Shown one piece after another: positions 6,620 through 14,690 of a DNA stretch of 46,028 bases. The stretch covers positions 10,669-56,696 of the forward strand of contig CADAWN010000006.1 in the NCBI GenBank assembly GCA_902791625.1. Reading direction: 5' to 3'. The first letter of the stretch is position 1. Each line of letters begins with the position of its first letter. Source of the DNA: an uncultured Erysipelotrichaceae bacterium. GTDB lineage: Bacteria > Bacillota_I > Bacilli_A > RF39 > UBA660. A model generated the notes under the pieces. The model searched no databases and had not been told where the DNA came from. It worked only from the letters and a program-made list of their open reading frames with translations. Position numbers and translations under genes: made by a program.

Positions 6620-7573
6620 TTATTCACCCATCATTTTACTTTTTGAAGATTCAGATTTAGAAATAATAGTATTATATACATTTCTAAGATCACTATTAAC
6701 ATTTCCTACTTCATTGTATAATTGTAGAAAATCTTGTTTTAAAGTATCTCTTTTTAACATATCATTACTTACTACTTGAGCAATTACATATCTTTGAGAC
6801 TTTCTAAGACTTAAATCATCATTATTTAATATTTTATTAATTCTTCTTAAGTCATTTGCTTCATCTTTTAAAACTGAATATTCATCAAAACATTCATTAT
6901 ATTTATTAAATAGATCTGATAAGTTATTATATGATATATCTTTTCCTTGTAGTTTTAAATTTATTAATTCATTTTCAATTATTACATCTCTTGCATCTTC
7001 TTTAGCTTCATTTATACGAAAATTTTTTCTCATGTTAAAATCATTTTCTGTTATTATTCTATTTTCAACCATATATTTACCAAGCATCATTTCACCTAAT
7101 ATAGAAACAGTCTCACCCATATAATCTCTTGTAGATGTTTCATCAGGAAAGTTAAATTGATTAGTAAAATATGCTTCATTCATCTTATGTAACATTTCAT
7201 GTAATATAACAAAAGCATCATTTGGACTGTTATCATAATATATAAAAACTTTACCTTCACTTACTTCATCTTTACCATCAGGATATTCACTTCTAGGCAA
7301 TATATTAACATATGGATTATTATTAGTATCTTTAGAATTCATTATGTTCATAAATTGATTAGCCATACTAGTATCAATCGATTGTAAAAATCTATAAACA
7401 ATATCAATTGATTCATTAATATCCATTTTTCTAGACCATTCGTTATTAACATCAAAAAACTCCTCAGATAAAACTTTCTTGCTATAATCAGTAACCATTG
7501 GTAGTGTATCAATATAAAACTTATTTTTTCTTATATAATCTGAAATAATTGAATCTAATTTTTGAAAGTCCAC
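6620..7573 (-). CDS. HExxH zinc-metalloprotease-like protein (gluzincin type)
   Basis: The 317-residue protein carries HEMLH at residues 125-129, preceded by a hydrophobic strand, and a downstream E154 in a helix (RDYMGETVSILGEMM). This is the gluzincin arrangement (HExxH plus a later Glu). There is no signal peptide, so it is probably cytoplasmic. The protein at 30175-31119 has the same plan and seems to be a distant paralogue. The start is GTG, after AGGTGATAGA. It leads an operon with the HTH-repeat protein. The substrate is unknown. Confidence 0.65.
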   Translation of the reverse strand: MDFQKLDSIISDYIRKNKFYIDTLPMVTDYSKKVLSEEFFDVNNEWSRKMDINESIDIVYRFLQSIDTSMANQFMNIMNSKDTNNNPYVNILPRSEYPDGKDEVSEGKVFIYYDNSPNDAFVILHEMLHKMNEAYFTNQFNFPDETSTRDYMGETVSILGEMMLGKYMVENRIITENDFNMRKNFRINEAKEDARDVIIENELINLKLQGKDISYNNLSDLFNKYNECFDEYSVLKDEANDLRRINKILNNDDLSLRKSQRYVIAQVVSNDMLKRDTLKQDFLQLYNEVGNVNSDLRNVYNTIISKSESSKSKMMGE

Positions 7574-7616
7574 TCTATCACCTAACTTCTAATACTTTTA
7601 TATAAATAATTATAAC

Positions 7617-7642
7617 ATAAAAAGCAGGAGTTCTCCTACTTT
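7617..7642 (-). terminator. terminator of the 7641-7856 gene
   Basis: The stem AGTAGGA with TCCTGCT (7623-7629 and 7634-7640) is followed on the minus strand by a T run. Its sequence is close to the terminator at 3703-3725. Confidence 0.75.
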
Positions 7643-7856
7643 AATTATTTCTATTTTTTATTAATTTTTTACATTTTATTTTATCACCTGGTAAAGGCCT
7701 CTCTAAACTTTCTTCAATATATTTTTCTTTTTCTTCATCTGTATAAAATAAACCCATTCTAACTCTTGGTGAACAATCTGAATACTTTTCTGGATTATCT
7801 AGAATCTCTTTTCTTAATTTTCCTGTTACTTTAAATAGTTTAAAGTCTTTACTCAT
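7641..7856 (-). CDS. small hypothetical protein
   Basis: The 71-residue, highly charged protein has a segment (SPRVRMGLFYTDEEKEKYIEESLERPLPGDKI) that looks like a compact helical region. There is no signal or membrane segment. ATG follows GAGGTGATG, and a strong terminator follows directly, so it is a real monocistronic unit or the end of the unit from 8369. No family is recognised. Confidence 0.65.
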   Translation of the reverse strand: MSKDFKLFKVTGKLRKEILDNPEKYSDCSPRVRMGLFYTDEEKEKYIEESLERPLPGDKIKCKKLIKNRNN

Positions 7857-7891
7857 GTCATCACCTCAATATCATCTTAATTATAACACAA

Positions 7892-8369
7892 TTATTTTAA
7901 AATGTTTTTAATATCTTTATTTTTCACAAACACTAACTTATCTTTATATTCTTCTAAACTTTTTAATCTAGATTTTTCTTTTTTATAATATGAATTAACT
8001 GTAGAAATATAATATAACCATTGCTTAAAATTAGGTTTAGCATTATATCTTTCTACACCTTTTTTTTGTCTAATCCATCTTTTTGTTACTCTATAATAAG
8101 ATTTTATTCGTGAAAACTTTATATAATAAATTATATCAGCTTCACTTCTACCCTCTTTAAATTTATCTCTTCCCACATCTTCTATTATCCATTCTTTATT
8201 TAAATATTCTTTGTACTTCTTTATCTGATCGTTTTACATTTCCATTATCATCATCCCATGACACTTTATCAAGTTCATAATATTTAATACCATACTTTTT
8301 TGATAATTTAGTTGCAAAAGTAGTTTTACCACTTCCTACAGGTCCAATAATATATATTTTATCATACAT
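7892..8369 (-). pseudogene. frameshifted FlaR-like P-loop kinase (DNA topology modulation family)
   Basis: Two frames together make one protein of the FlaR/adenylate-kinase-like family. The 5' part (start ATG at 8369 after AGAGGTG) has the P-loop GPVGSGKT and the YELDKVSW element, and stops at TAA after RIFK. The continuation, one base shifted, reads NKEWIIEDVGRDKF at the junction (about 8195-8205) and goes on with the family's R-rich C-terminal half (RWIRQKKGVERYNAKP). Total length is about 158 residues, near the usual 165-175. The shift lies in an A-rich run (TTTAAATAAAG). It may be a true mutation, an assembly error or, less likely, programmed. Function in the family is a nucleotide kinase-like activity that is poorly defined. 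Confidence 0.75.
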
Positions 8370-8420
8370 ATCTTTCACCTCTAATAGTTATATGTTTCTT
8401 TATTACCATATTAAACTCAT

Positions 8421-9350
8421 TTAATTAATTTTTTTATTTTTTACTTTTGGAGTAATACTATATTCTCTATAGCTATCTTGATTCATAACCCAATACATTC
8501 CTTTATCTATTATGTAGGCGTAGTTTTGTGCAGTAATACTTTCGCCAGATAGAATGTTTTTATAAGCATCATCTATACTTATATCTAAATAATGTATAAA
8601 TGGCGCATACCCAATTACTTTATGTTTAGAATTTATTACAAATACACTTGATGAAAAATCTAAAATTATTGATTTCAGCTCTTCATCTTCTTCATACTGA
8701 ACCATATTATAGGCATGTCCTTCAACATCATCTAAATCCATTTTATGTGCACCAATTATTAGTTTTGAATATATTCCTAAAAAAGATAGTATATTCTGTG
8801 CCATTATTCCTATTTCACTACATTGAGCATTACCTTTTTCTTTAAACATACTATATTTATGTTCTTCAACTGGCTTATAAAAAGCTGTCTCATTTTTAAA
8901 TATTAACTTCATCATATCTTCTCTACTTATTGTTTCTATATATCCAAAATAATCATATATAAATTCAAATATTAAATCAAATAACTCATATATATTATTT
9001 ATATCTTTATCTTTAATACTTTTAATAAACTCTAAAATATAAGAATTATCATCTATATAATAGTAATGTCCATAATTACTTGTTACTTTAGCATCCGCAT
9101 TATATACCATTCCATATATAATTTTTGTTCCTAAAGGGATATACCCATTAAATCCTGATATTAATTCTACTTTTGGTATATTTTCTTCAAAGTTAAGTAA
9201 ATTAAATGCTGAAGGATTATAATCAAGATTGTATCCAATAGTATATTTTTCTTGGTTATCATTTTTTTCTTCTATAAATTCTATTCTTTCCTTAAAGAAT
9301 TCTTCTATTTCTTTTTCACTTAAATCTTTAATATATTCAACCATATCCAT
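8421..9350 (-). CDS. transglutaminase-like cysteine-protease-fold protein
   Basis: About 309 residues. The C-terminal half has the transglutaminase-like triad order: Cys in NAQCSEIGIMAQNILSFLGI (about residue 177), His in GHAYNMV (about 212) and Asp in ILDFSS (about 231). The N-terminal half is not recognised. No signal peptide is seen. The ATG at 9350, after GTGGGGAT, is preferred to the GTG at 9362. A TATAAT box lies near 9375. Family members are proteases or amide-forming enzymes; the substrate is not evident. The triad is seen, the activity is inferred. Confidence 0.65.
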   Translation of the reverse strand: MDMVEYIKDLSEKEIEEFFKERIEFIEEKNDNQEKYTIGYNLDYNPSAFNLLNFEENIPKVELISGFNGYIPLGTKIIYGMVYNADAKVTSNYGHYYYIDDNSYILEFIKSIKDKDINNIYELFDLIFEFIYDYFGYIETISREDMMKLIFKNETAFYKPVEEHKYSMFKEKGNAQCSEIGIMAQNILSFLGIYSKLIIGAHKMDLDDVEGHAYNMVQYEEDEELKSIILDFSSSVFVINSKHKVIGYAPFIHYLDISIDDAYKNILSGESITAQNYAYIIDKGMYWVMNQDSYREYSITPKVKNKKIN

Positions 9351-9395
9351 AAATATCCCCACTATCTAGATAATTATTATAACTTATATATATTT

Positions 9396-9425
9396 ATAAA
9401 GAAAGAATATTTTTGCATTCTTTCA
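9396..9425 (-). terminator. terminator of the acyltransferase gene
   Basis: An eight-pair stem (GAAAGAAT with ATTCTTTC, 9401-9408 and 9417-9424) is followed on the minus strand by TTTATAAAT. It separates the acyltransferase unit from the transglutaminase-like gene. The T run is short. Confidence 0.6.
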
Positions 9426-9487
9426 TTTGAAAAAAATCTTTATTTAAAATTCATCTTCTTGTAAACTACTTTCATAATGTAGCACTT

Positions 9488-11677
9488 TTATTTTAAATGT
9501 ATATCTATCGTTTCTTTTAATTTTTTATTTCCTTGATCAGTTAAATGTATACCATCACTAGTTATATATTTTTTATTATTCTTTAATTGATTAAAAAAGT
9601 TAATCTCTTTAATATCTTTATTATCAATATTTAATGTGTTACTAGTTATTACTATATATATTTCATTATCTTTATATAATTTTGATAATTCATTATAATC
9701 ATCTTTAGTAATATGAGTTTTACTATCAAATACAAAAACTAGTTTATGATTTAGTTTATTCTCTTTTAACTTTTTCTTTAATGATTTATAATCTAAGTTC
9801 TTATCTATTATAAAAGATGCATCTTTGTAATCATTTTCTAAGTTCTTATACATTCCTAGTAATAGATCATTACCGATAAATGTAATTTTTTCTTTTTCTT
9901 TATTTTCATGTTCTTTTATTTTTTCTTCTTTCTTTTTCTTAAATTCATTTAAATAGTTTTCATATATGGATTCAAAAATGACTTCTGCATATACTTTACA
10001 ACCTTTAATAGTTGGATGAACACGATCAGATATTACATATTCAGGATGTTTTTTAACTACACTTACCCAATCAATTATATAAACATTTTCATATTTACTT
10101 GCAAAGTTATTTAGTTTATCATTAAAGTCATCATAATCAGCATTAGTCGCATTAAGCCAAAATACTTTTCTATCTCCTAATGTCTTCATAATTTCATCTG
10201 TATATTTCTGATAAAACTCACCATTAGTACCAATATTAAGTACCACTACATCTCCTAAAATCTTTCTATTAATTAAATCTTTTAAAACATCATTAGTTTG
10301 ATAAGTTGTACGATTTACTTTGGCATCAAAATAACCTTTAGGAAACTCATTATATAAATCTTTTATAGCAAGTTCCATAACTGAATCTCCTACACCTACA
10401 ATATGTAAATTCCTAACTTTTTCTTTTAACTCTTCTTCACTACTATTTAAATCATTAAGAATATTATTCCATTCATCTTCTTCTTTTTTTAGATTATTTA
10501 GATAATCTTTTTGTCTTTTCTTAATAAGTTCACTATTCTTATTTAAATCAATTTCTAGTTTTTTCATCTCTTTAGTATAGTCTTTCATAGTTATATATTT
10601 ATAGAAACCAAATGATGTTCCAATAAGAATAAGTATTAATAAAAATAATCTAATAGTTTTAATTTTATTTTTTACTTTTATATTAAGAGCTAATTTAAGT
10701 ATTATAGAAATTAAAATAGTTATAACTATAATTAGTGGTATTTTGATATAATTAGTAAGTTTTATATTTTGAAAAATAAATATTACTGGATATTGTACTA
10801 AATATATTTCATAACTTATTTTAGAAAATAATGAAATAATTATATTAAGAGTACTATTAGTATTATTAATACTCTTACCATAATCTATTAGTCTTACAGT
10901 TATAAGAGTTACAAGTAGCATACTTATACTAAAGAAATTTGATTTAAAATCTATAGTAATAAATAATATAATCATAGTTAATAAATATATCATAAATAAG
11001 ACATTCTTAAATAAATAATTCTTAATAATTAGTGGTTTATAATGCACATGAATAAATCCTACTAATAAACCAAGGGTAATAGAAAATAATCTTGTAATAG
11101 TACCATAATAAGCATTCATTAAATTACCTTTACTTACCATTACACAGAATAATATATAACTAATTAGAGAGAATAAAAGTAATAAGAAACATGGTAAAAA
11201 CTTACTTATCTTTTTACTTATTTTATCTAGTCCCTTAAGTATAAAAGGAATAACTAATTCAAACTGTAAAATAATTGCGATAAACCATAAATGCATAAAT
11301 GGTGATGAAATATGTCTTACAAAGTAATCTAAATTAGCATTTAATTGCCAATAATTATTATATCCAAAAAGGATTGATGTTACTTCTGGTTTATAGTTAG
11401 TAAAATTAATACTTTTTATTAATGAAGTAACTGTTATAGTTAAAAACACTACTATAAGAAGTGGAAAGTATATTTTTTTAAATTTATTTATGTAATATTC
11501 TTTAAAAGAAAATTCTTTCTTTTTATAAAAAGATACAACAGAAAAGTAACCAGTTAATACAAAAAAAGTACAAACAGCAAGATAACCACCTTTAAGTATA
11601 CCTATATGATAAAAAAGGATTGAAATACAAGCTATCACGCGTATTAAATCTAATTTTTTATAGTACTTATCTTTCAT
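9488..11677 (-). CDS. OafA/YrhL-type membrane O-acyltransferase with two SGNH modules
   Basis: The 729-residue protein starts with an acyltransferase-3 domain of about ten membrane segments (1-365). It has the usual LDLIRVIACISILFYH near the N terminus, with catalytic H24. A coiled linker follows. A first SGNH-hydrolase domain (about 420-565) has GDSV, then NIGTNG and SDRVHPT, so Ser, Gly, Asn, Asp and His are all present. A charged linker leads to a second, degenerate module (about 595-729): FIGNDLLLG in place of the GDS motif, yet SDGIHLT intact. Such proteins O-acetylate cell-wall polymers or peptidoglycan. ATG follows AGGGTGA. Confidence 0.9.
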   Translation of the reverse strand: MKDKYYKKLDLIRVIACISILFYHIGILKGGYLAVCTFFVLTGYFSVVSFYKKKEFSFKEYYINKFKKIYFPLLIVVFLTITVTSLIKSINFTNYKPEVTSILFGYNNYWQLNANLDYFVRHISSPFMHLWFIAIILQFELVIPFILKGLDKISKKISKFLPCFLLLLFSLISYILFCVMVSKGNLMNAYYGTITRLFSITLGLLVGFIHVHYKPLIIKNYLFKNVLFMIYLLTMIILFITIDFKSNFFSISMLLVTLITVRLIDYGKSINNTNSTLNIIISLFSKISYEIYLVQYPVIFIFQNIKLTNYIKIPLIIVITILISIILKLALNIKVKNKIKTIRLFLLILILIGTSFGFYKYITMKDYTKEMKKLEIDLNKNSELIKKRQKDYLNNLKKEEDEWNNILNDLNSSEEELKEKVRNLHIVGVGDSVMELAIKDLYNEFPKGYFDAKVNRTTYQTNDVLKDLINRKILGDVVVLNIGTNGEFYQKYTDEIMKTLGDRKVFWLNATNADYDDFNDKLNNFASKYENVYIIDWVSVVKKHPEYVISDRVHPTIKGCKVYAEVIFESIYENYLNEFKKKKEEKIKEHENKEKEKITFIGNDLLLGMYKNLENDYKDASFIIDKNLDYKSLKKKLKENKLNHKLVFVFDSKTHITKDDYNELSKLYKDNEIYIVITSNTLNIDNKDIKEINFFNQLKNNKKYITSDGIHLTDQGNKKLKETIDIHLK

Positions 11678-11686
11678 ATTTTCACC

Positions 11687-12298
11687 CTATAATAATTCTT
11701 TAATCTTTAAAGTTCCATTTCTAATAATATTTATTTTATTATTTTCAACTCTAATTATTGTAGATGGAATGTCTTTTGATTTTCCACCATCAATTATAAT
11801 ATATACCTTATTTTTAAATTCATTAATAAAATCTTCTACTTTTGTTCCTTCTTTACAACCTGATAAATTAACACTAGTAGTAGCTAAGGGATAAGGATAA
11901 GCTTTTAATATTTTAAGAGCTGTCTCATTATTTGGAATTCTAACACCAATTGTTTTCTTATTAGAGGTAAGAATATCAGAAACAATATCTTTTTTATTAA
12001 AAACAATGGTTAACTCTCCAGGAAAGTATTTATCTATTAGTTTCTTCTCATAACTATTTATTTCATCAACTACTAACTTAATCTTAGATATTGAATCAGT
12101 TAATACACCAATAGGTTTATCAAAGCTTCTATTTTTAGCTTCATATAATTTTTTTATAGCTTTATCACTAAATGAGTTACAAGCAATTCCATATACAGTA
12201 TCTGTAGGAAAAATAATTAAACCATCATTATTTAATACATCAATTATCTCATCTAATACTTGTTCATCTATATAATTGTATACTCTTGCACTACTCAT
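11687..12298 (-). CDS. tsaC: L-threonylcarbamoyladenylate synthase (TsaC/YwlC family)
   Basis: The 203-residue protein has the YrdC-domain signature: FPTDTVYGIACN near residue 31, KNRSFDKPIGVL and TTSVNLSG. It makes threonylcarbamoyl-AMP from threonine, bicarbonate and ATP, the first step of the t6A37 modification of ANN-decoding tRNAs. It lacks the C-terminal Sua5 extension, so it is the short TsaC form. ATG follows AAGGAG. It lies 9 bases upstream of the acyltransferase and 20 after the unknown gene at 12319-12942, so the three may share a transcript. Confidence 0.93.
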   Translation of the reverse strand: MSSARVYNYIDEQVLDEIIDVLNNDGLIIFPTDTVYGIACNSFSDKAIKKLYEAKNRSFDKPIGVLTDSISKIKLVVDEINSYEKKLIDKYFPGELTIVFNKKDIVSDILTSNKKTIGVRIPNNETALKILKAYPYPLATTSVNLSGCKEGTKVEDFINEFKNKVYIIIDGGKSKDIPSTIIRVENNKINIIRNGTLKIKELL

Positions 12299-12318
12299 AT
12301 CATTTACTCCTTAAAATA

Positions 12319-12942
12319 TTAGATTGTTTTGTGACTTAATTCTAATTCTTGTCCACCTATAATATTTATATCTTCATATAATAATCTACTATCATTAACA
12401 ACATATTTTTCTAAATGCGGAACTAAAATATTCTCTACTGAATTAATCTCTTCTAAAACATTATCTCCATCTACAAGTCCAACAGCTATATTAATTCCTA
12501 AATTACTTGCTGCTTCACTTATTTTCTTACCAATATATTTTATAGCATTAAGTTCATCACTAGTTATACCCCTATTATTTTCTGGTAAATATATAGCTGC
12601 ATTCATACTACCAGGACAATTTGTATAATTAATTGTAACTACTTCTTTTAGTAGTTTTTTATAATCATCTGTAAGTTCAACAAAATCAGGATCATAATAT
12701 CCTATTCCATTATCAAGTACATCTGGTAAATTAAATATATCTCTAATAATAGCAATTTTACTTTCTTCATGACTTCCTAAACCTTGTACATTATAATTAC
12801 TATAACAATCAAATCCTTCACTATTTAATCTTGTAACTAATTGATTAGGTGTAATAATACTCACTGCTCCTATTCCTTGATTATTCGCATAGGAATGCTT
12901 TTTATCATAAAAATCATTTAAATCAATCATTTGAATTTTCAT
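12319..12942 (-). CDS. hypothetical protein next to tsaC
   Basis: The 207-residue soluble protein has alternating strands and helices (TINYTNCPGSMNAAIYLP; LGINIAVGLVDGDN). There is no signal peptide. I do not recognise the family. ATG is preceded by AGGTGATAA. It leads the tsaC unit and is divergent from the plus-strand gene at 12999; a TATAAT box on each strand lies in the 56-base gap. Confidence 0.65.
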   Translation of the reverse strand: MKIQMIDLNDFYDKKHSYANNQGIGAVSIITPNQLVTRLNSEGFDCYSNYNVQGLGSHEESKIAIIRDIFNLPDVLDNGIGYYDPDFVELTDDYKKLLKEVVTINYTNCPGSMNAAIYLPENNRGITSDELNAIKYIGKKISEAASNLGINIAVGLVDGDNVLEEINSVENILVPHLEKYVVNDSRLLYEDINIIGGQELELSHKTI

Positions 12943-12960
12943 AAGTTATCACCTACCAAA

Positions 12961-12980
12961 ATTATAGCATATGTTATAAT
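12961..12980. promoter_or_regulatory. divergent -10 boxes between 12942 and 12999
   Basis: TATAAT occurs on the plus strand at 12975-12980 and on the minus strand at 12961-12966. They would serve the plus-strand gene and the tsaC unit. The -35 boxes are not clear; they would lie within or across the opposite promoter. Confidence 0.5.
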
Positions 12981-12998
12981 ATATGTAGAGGTGATTTT

Positions 12999-13427
12999 GT
13001 GAAAAAAGCTATATTTTTTATCTCATTATCAATTTTATTAATAATAATAGATATATTTTTAATATTTGGTAATAAAGATTCAAAAAAACAAAAAAAAGAA
13101 AAAACAAATAGTAACTATATTACTATTATTCAATACGAAGCAGGAAAAAATAAAATAGTAAAAGAATTAAAAATAGAAAATGAAACAGAAATTAAAAAAT
13201 TAAATAAATTAAAAGAACAAATAAGAGTATTAACAGAAGAAGAAAAAATAGCAATTTTAATAATAAATGAAATCGAAATCATATATGATGAAGATACGCA
13301 AGTAAATATAAGTAGTTCTGAAAAGGGTTTTTGTAATTACATAAATAAAAAAGAAAATATTAGTGGCCTTTCTCATATGCCAAAAGAATTATATGAATAT
13401 GTTATAGAAAAATTAAATATAAAATAA
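12999..13427 (+). CDS. small membrane-anchored protein of unknown function
   Basis: One of two plus-strand genes. The 142-residue product has an N-terminal hydrophobic anchor (residues 5-24), a lysine-rich stretch (30-38) and an outside domain of about 100 residues. There is no lipobox cysteine, so it is probably a type II or signal-anchor protein. The start is GTG, following GAGGTGATTT. It ends at a shared bidirectional hairpin. No family is recognised. Confidence 0.7.
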   Translation: MKKAIFFISLSILLIIIDIFLIFGNKDSKKQKKEKTNSNYITIIQYEAGKNKIVKELKIENETEIKKLNKLKEQIRVLTEEEKIAILIINEIEIIYDEDTQVNISSSEKGFCNYINKKENISGLSHMPKELYEYVIEKLNIK

Positions 13428-13428
13428 A

Positions 13429-13458
13429 AGAGCAACTACTATAGTCGCTCTTTTTTTA
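13429..13458. terminator. bidirectional terminator between convergent genes
   Basis: The stem AGAGC-ACTA with TAGT-GCTCT has a small central mismatch and a three-base loop. It carries T-rich tails on both strands (a seven-T run on the plus strand). It serves the plus-strand gene at 12999 and overlaps the stop of the minus-strand phosphoesterase. Confidence 0.8.
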
Positions 13459-14335
13459 TAATTCTTTTAGATAGTTCAAAACTATGTTTTTTGTATGGAT
13501 TTAAATGAATTAACTCTATCTCACTTGCAAACATATTGTCAAAAAATTGAGTTACCTTTTTACCTAAACTTAAATGACTAATCTTAGTAACACCACCTGA
13601 TATTAATAGAGATGCAGTATTATTATTATAAAAACCATAAGCAGTTTTAGGAAAAATAGCAAGACAAGGGCCTATAAAGCCTCTATGTGTATTATTTCTA
13701 AAACAAATTGGTTTTAATCCTGCATGCATATGACCACATAGTATTAAGTTCATATCTCTTAATAAATCTAAATCCTGTCTTATCATATTATTTTTAATAA
13801 GTGGTACTGGTGTATGTGTAAGTAATATATTAAACTTATTTTTATCTGTTTTTAAATTATTATTATAATACTTTTCAAAGTTACTAATTTTTTCTTTATA
13901 TAAATACCACTCAAAAGGTAAAGTAAATGAATTAATACTAATATTGTCTGTAAGTGATACTGAATCTACTTCATGATTAAATACTTTAACATTTTTTAAT
14001 GAGGATAATTTCTTATAAAATTTATTTTCTAGAGTAATATTACCATCTTTTTGTTTTCTATTCTTTATCATATCATGATTACCTTTTGAAATATAAATAG
14101 TTGTATTTTTAGAAATATCTTCCATTACTTTTAATATTTCATCATTTCTTTTATCATATACTGTATCAACTAAATCTCCAGGTATTAAAAGTATTTTTAT
14201 TTTATTTATATTTATAAAGTTTTTTATCATCTTTAATTTTTTGACATTACTATGTATATCTGATATACATATAATATCAATTTTATGTTTAATTTTTGGA
14301 TTTGATAAATTATATTCATTTATAACAAATTTCAT
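13439..14335 (-). CDS. metallophosphoesterase
   Basis: The 298-residue protein has the calcineurin-like motifs in order: SDIH (25-28), GDLVD (53-57), GNHD (about 91-94), THTP and GHMHAG. These residues hold a two-metal centre that cleaves phosphoester bonds. There is no clear N-terminal membrane anchor. The ATG at 14335 is preceded by a perfect AGGAGGTG, so the longer frame to 14359 is not used. The substrate is not known; YkuE-like membrane phosphatases are relatives in layout. Confidence 0.88.
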   Translation of the reverse strand: MKFVINEYNLSNPKIKHKIDIICISDIHSNVKKLKMIKNFININKIKILLIPGDLVDTVYDKRNDEILKVMEDISKNTTIYISKGNHDMIKNRKQKDGNITLENKFYKKLSSLKNVKVFNHEVDSVSLTDNISINSFTLPFEWYLYKEKISNFEKYYNNNLKTDKNKFNILLTHTPVPLIKNNMIRQDLDLLRDMNLILCGHMHAGLKPICFRNNTHRGFIGPCLAIFPKTAYGFYNNNTASLLISGGVTKISHLSLGKKVTQFFDNMFASEIELIHLNPYKKHSFELSKRIIKKERL

Positions 14336-14369
14336 GAAACACCTCCTAACTAAATACATAATATATTGT

Positions 14370-14651
14370 ATGAATACTATTATTTTTGATTCTGAATTAA
14401 AATTTAGAAAATACTTAATAAAAAATTCATCTAATATAATATATGTAATATTACTTGAAGATAAATTAGATAATACTATATTTTTCTATAGTCTTACTAA
14501 AGATAATTATATCATCGCATCTAAAGAATTATTATCAGATAATTATGATTATTATAGTAAAATATATATAAAACTAGTAAATAAACTAAATTTAGATATT
14601 GAATATACAACTAAAAATCCTAAAAGTTTGAAATTAACAAGAAATAAATAA
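14370..14651 (+). CDS. small hypothetical protein
   Basis: The 93-residue frame (MNTIIFDSELKFRKYL at the start) is divergent from the phosphoesterase and is followed by a clean bidirectional terminator. That supports it as a real gene. The start is uncertain: no Shine-Dalgarno site is visible before this ATG, and the frame stays open upstream over the phosphoesterase gene. The product is soluble and Lys/Tyr/Leu-rich, with no known motif. Confidence 0.5.
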   Translation: MNTIIFDSELKFRKYLIKNSSNIIYVILLEDKLDNTIFFYSLTKDNYIIASKELLSDNYDYYSKIYIKLVNKLNLDIEYTTKNPKSLKLTRNK

Positions 14652-14661
14652 CTTAGACATA

Positions 14662-14690
14662 ATAAAGCAGGAAAAAACCTGCTTTATATT
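14662..14690. terminator. bidirectional terminator between convergent genes
   Basis: A perfect eight-pair stem (AAAGCAGG with CCTGCTTT) with a six-base loop lies between the plus-strand gene ending at 14651 and the minus-strand gene ending at 14689. Confidence 0.8.

Noticed and set aside
8190-8210. Programmed ribosomal frameshift in the FlaR-like gene
   Set aside because: No strong slippery heptamer with a downstream pseudoknot or an upstream Shine-Dalgarno-like stimulator is apparent, and the family is not known for recoding. A mutation or assembly error is simpler.
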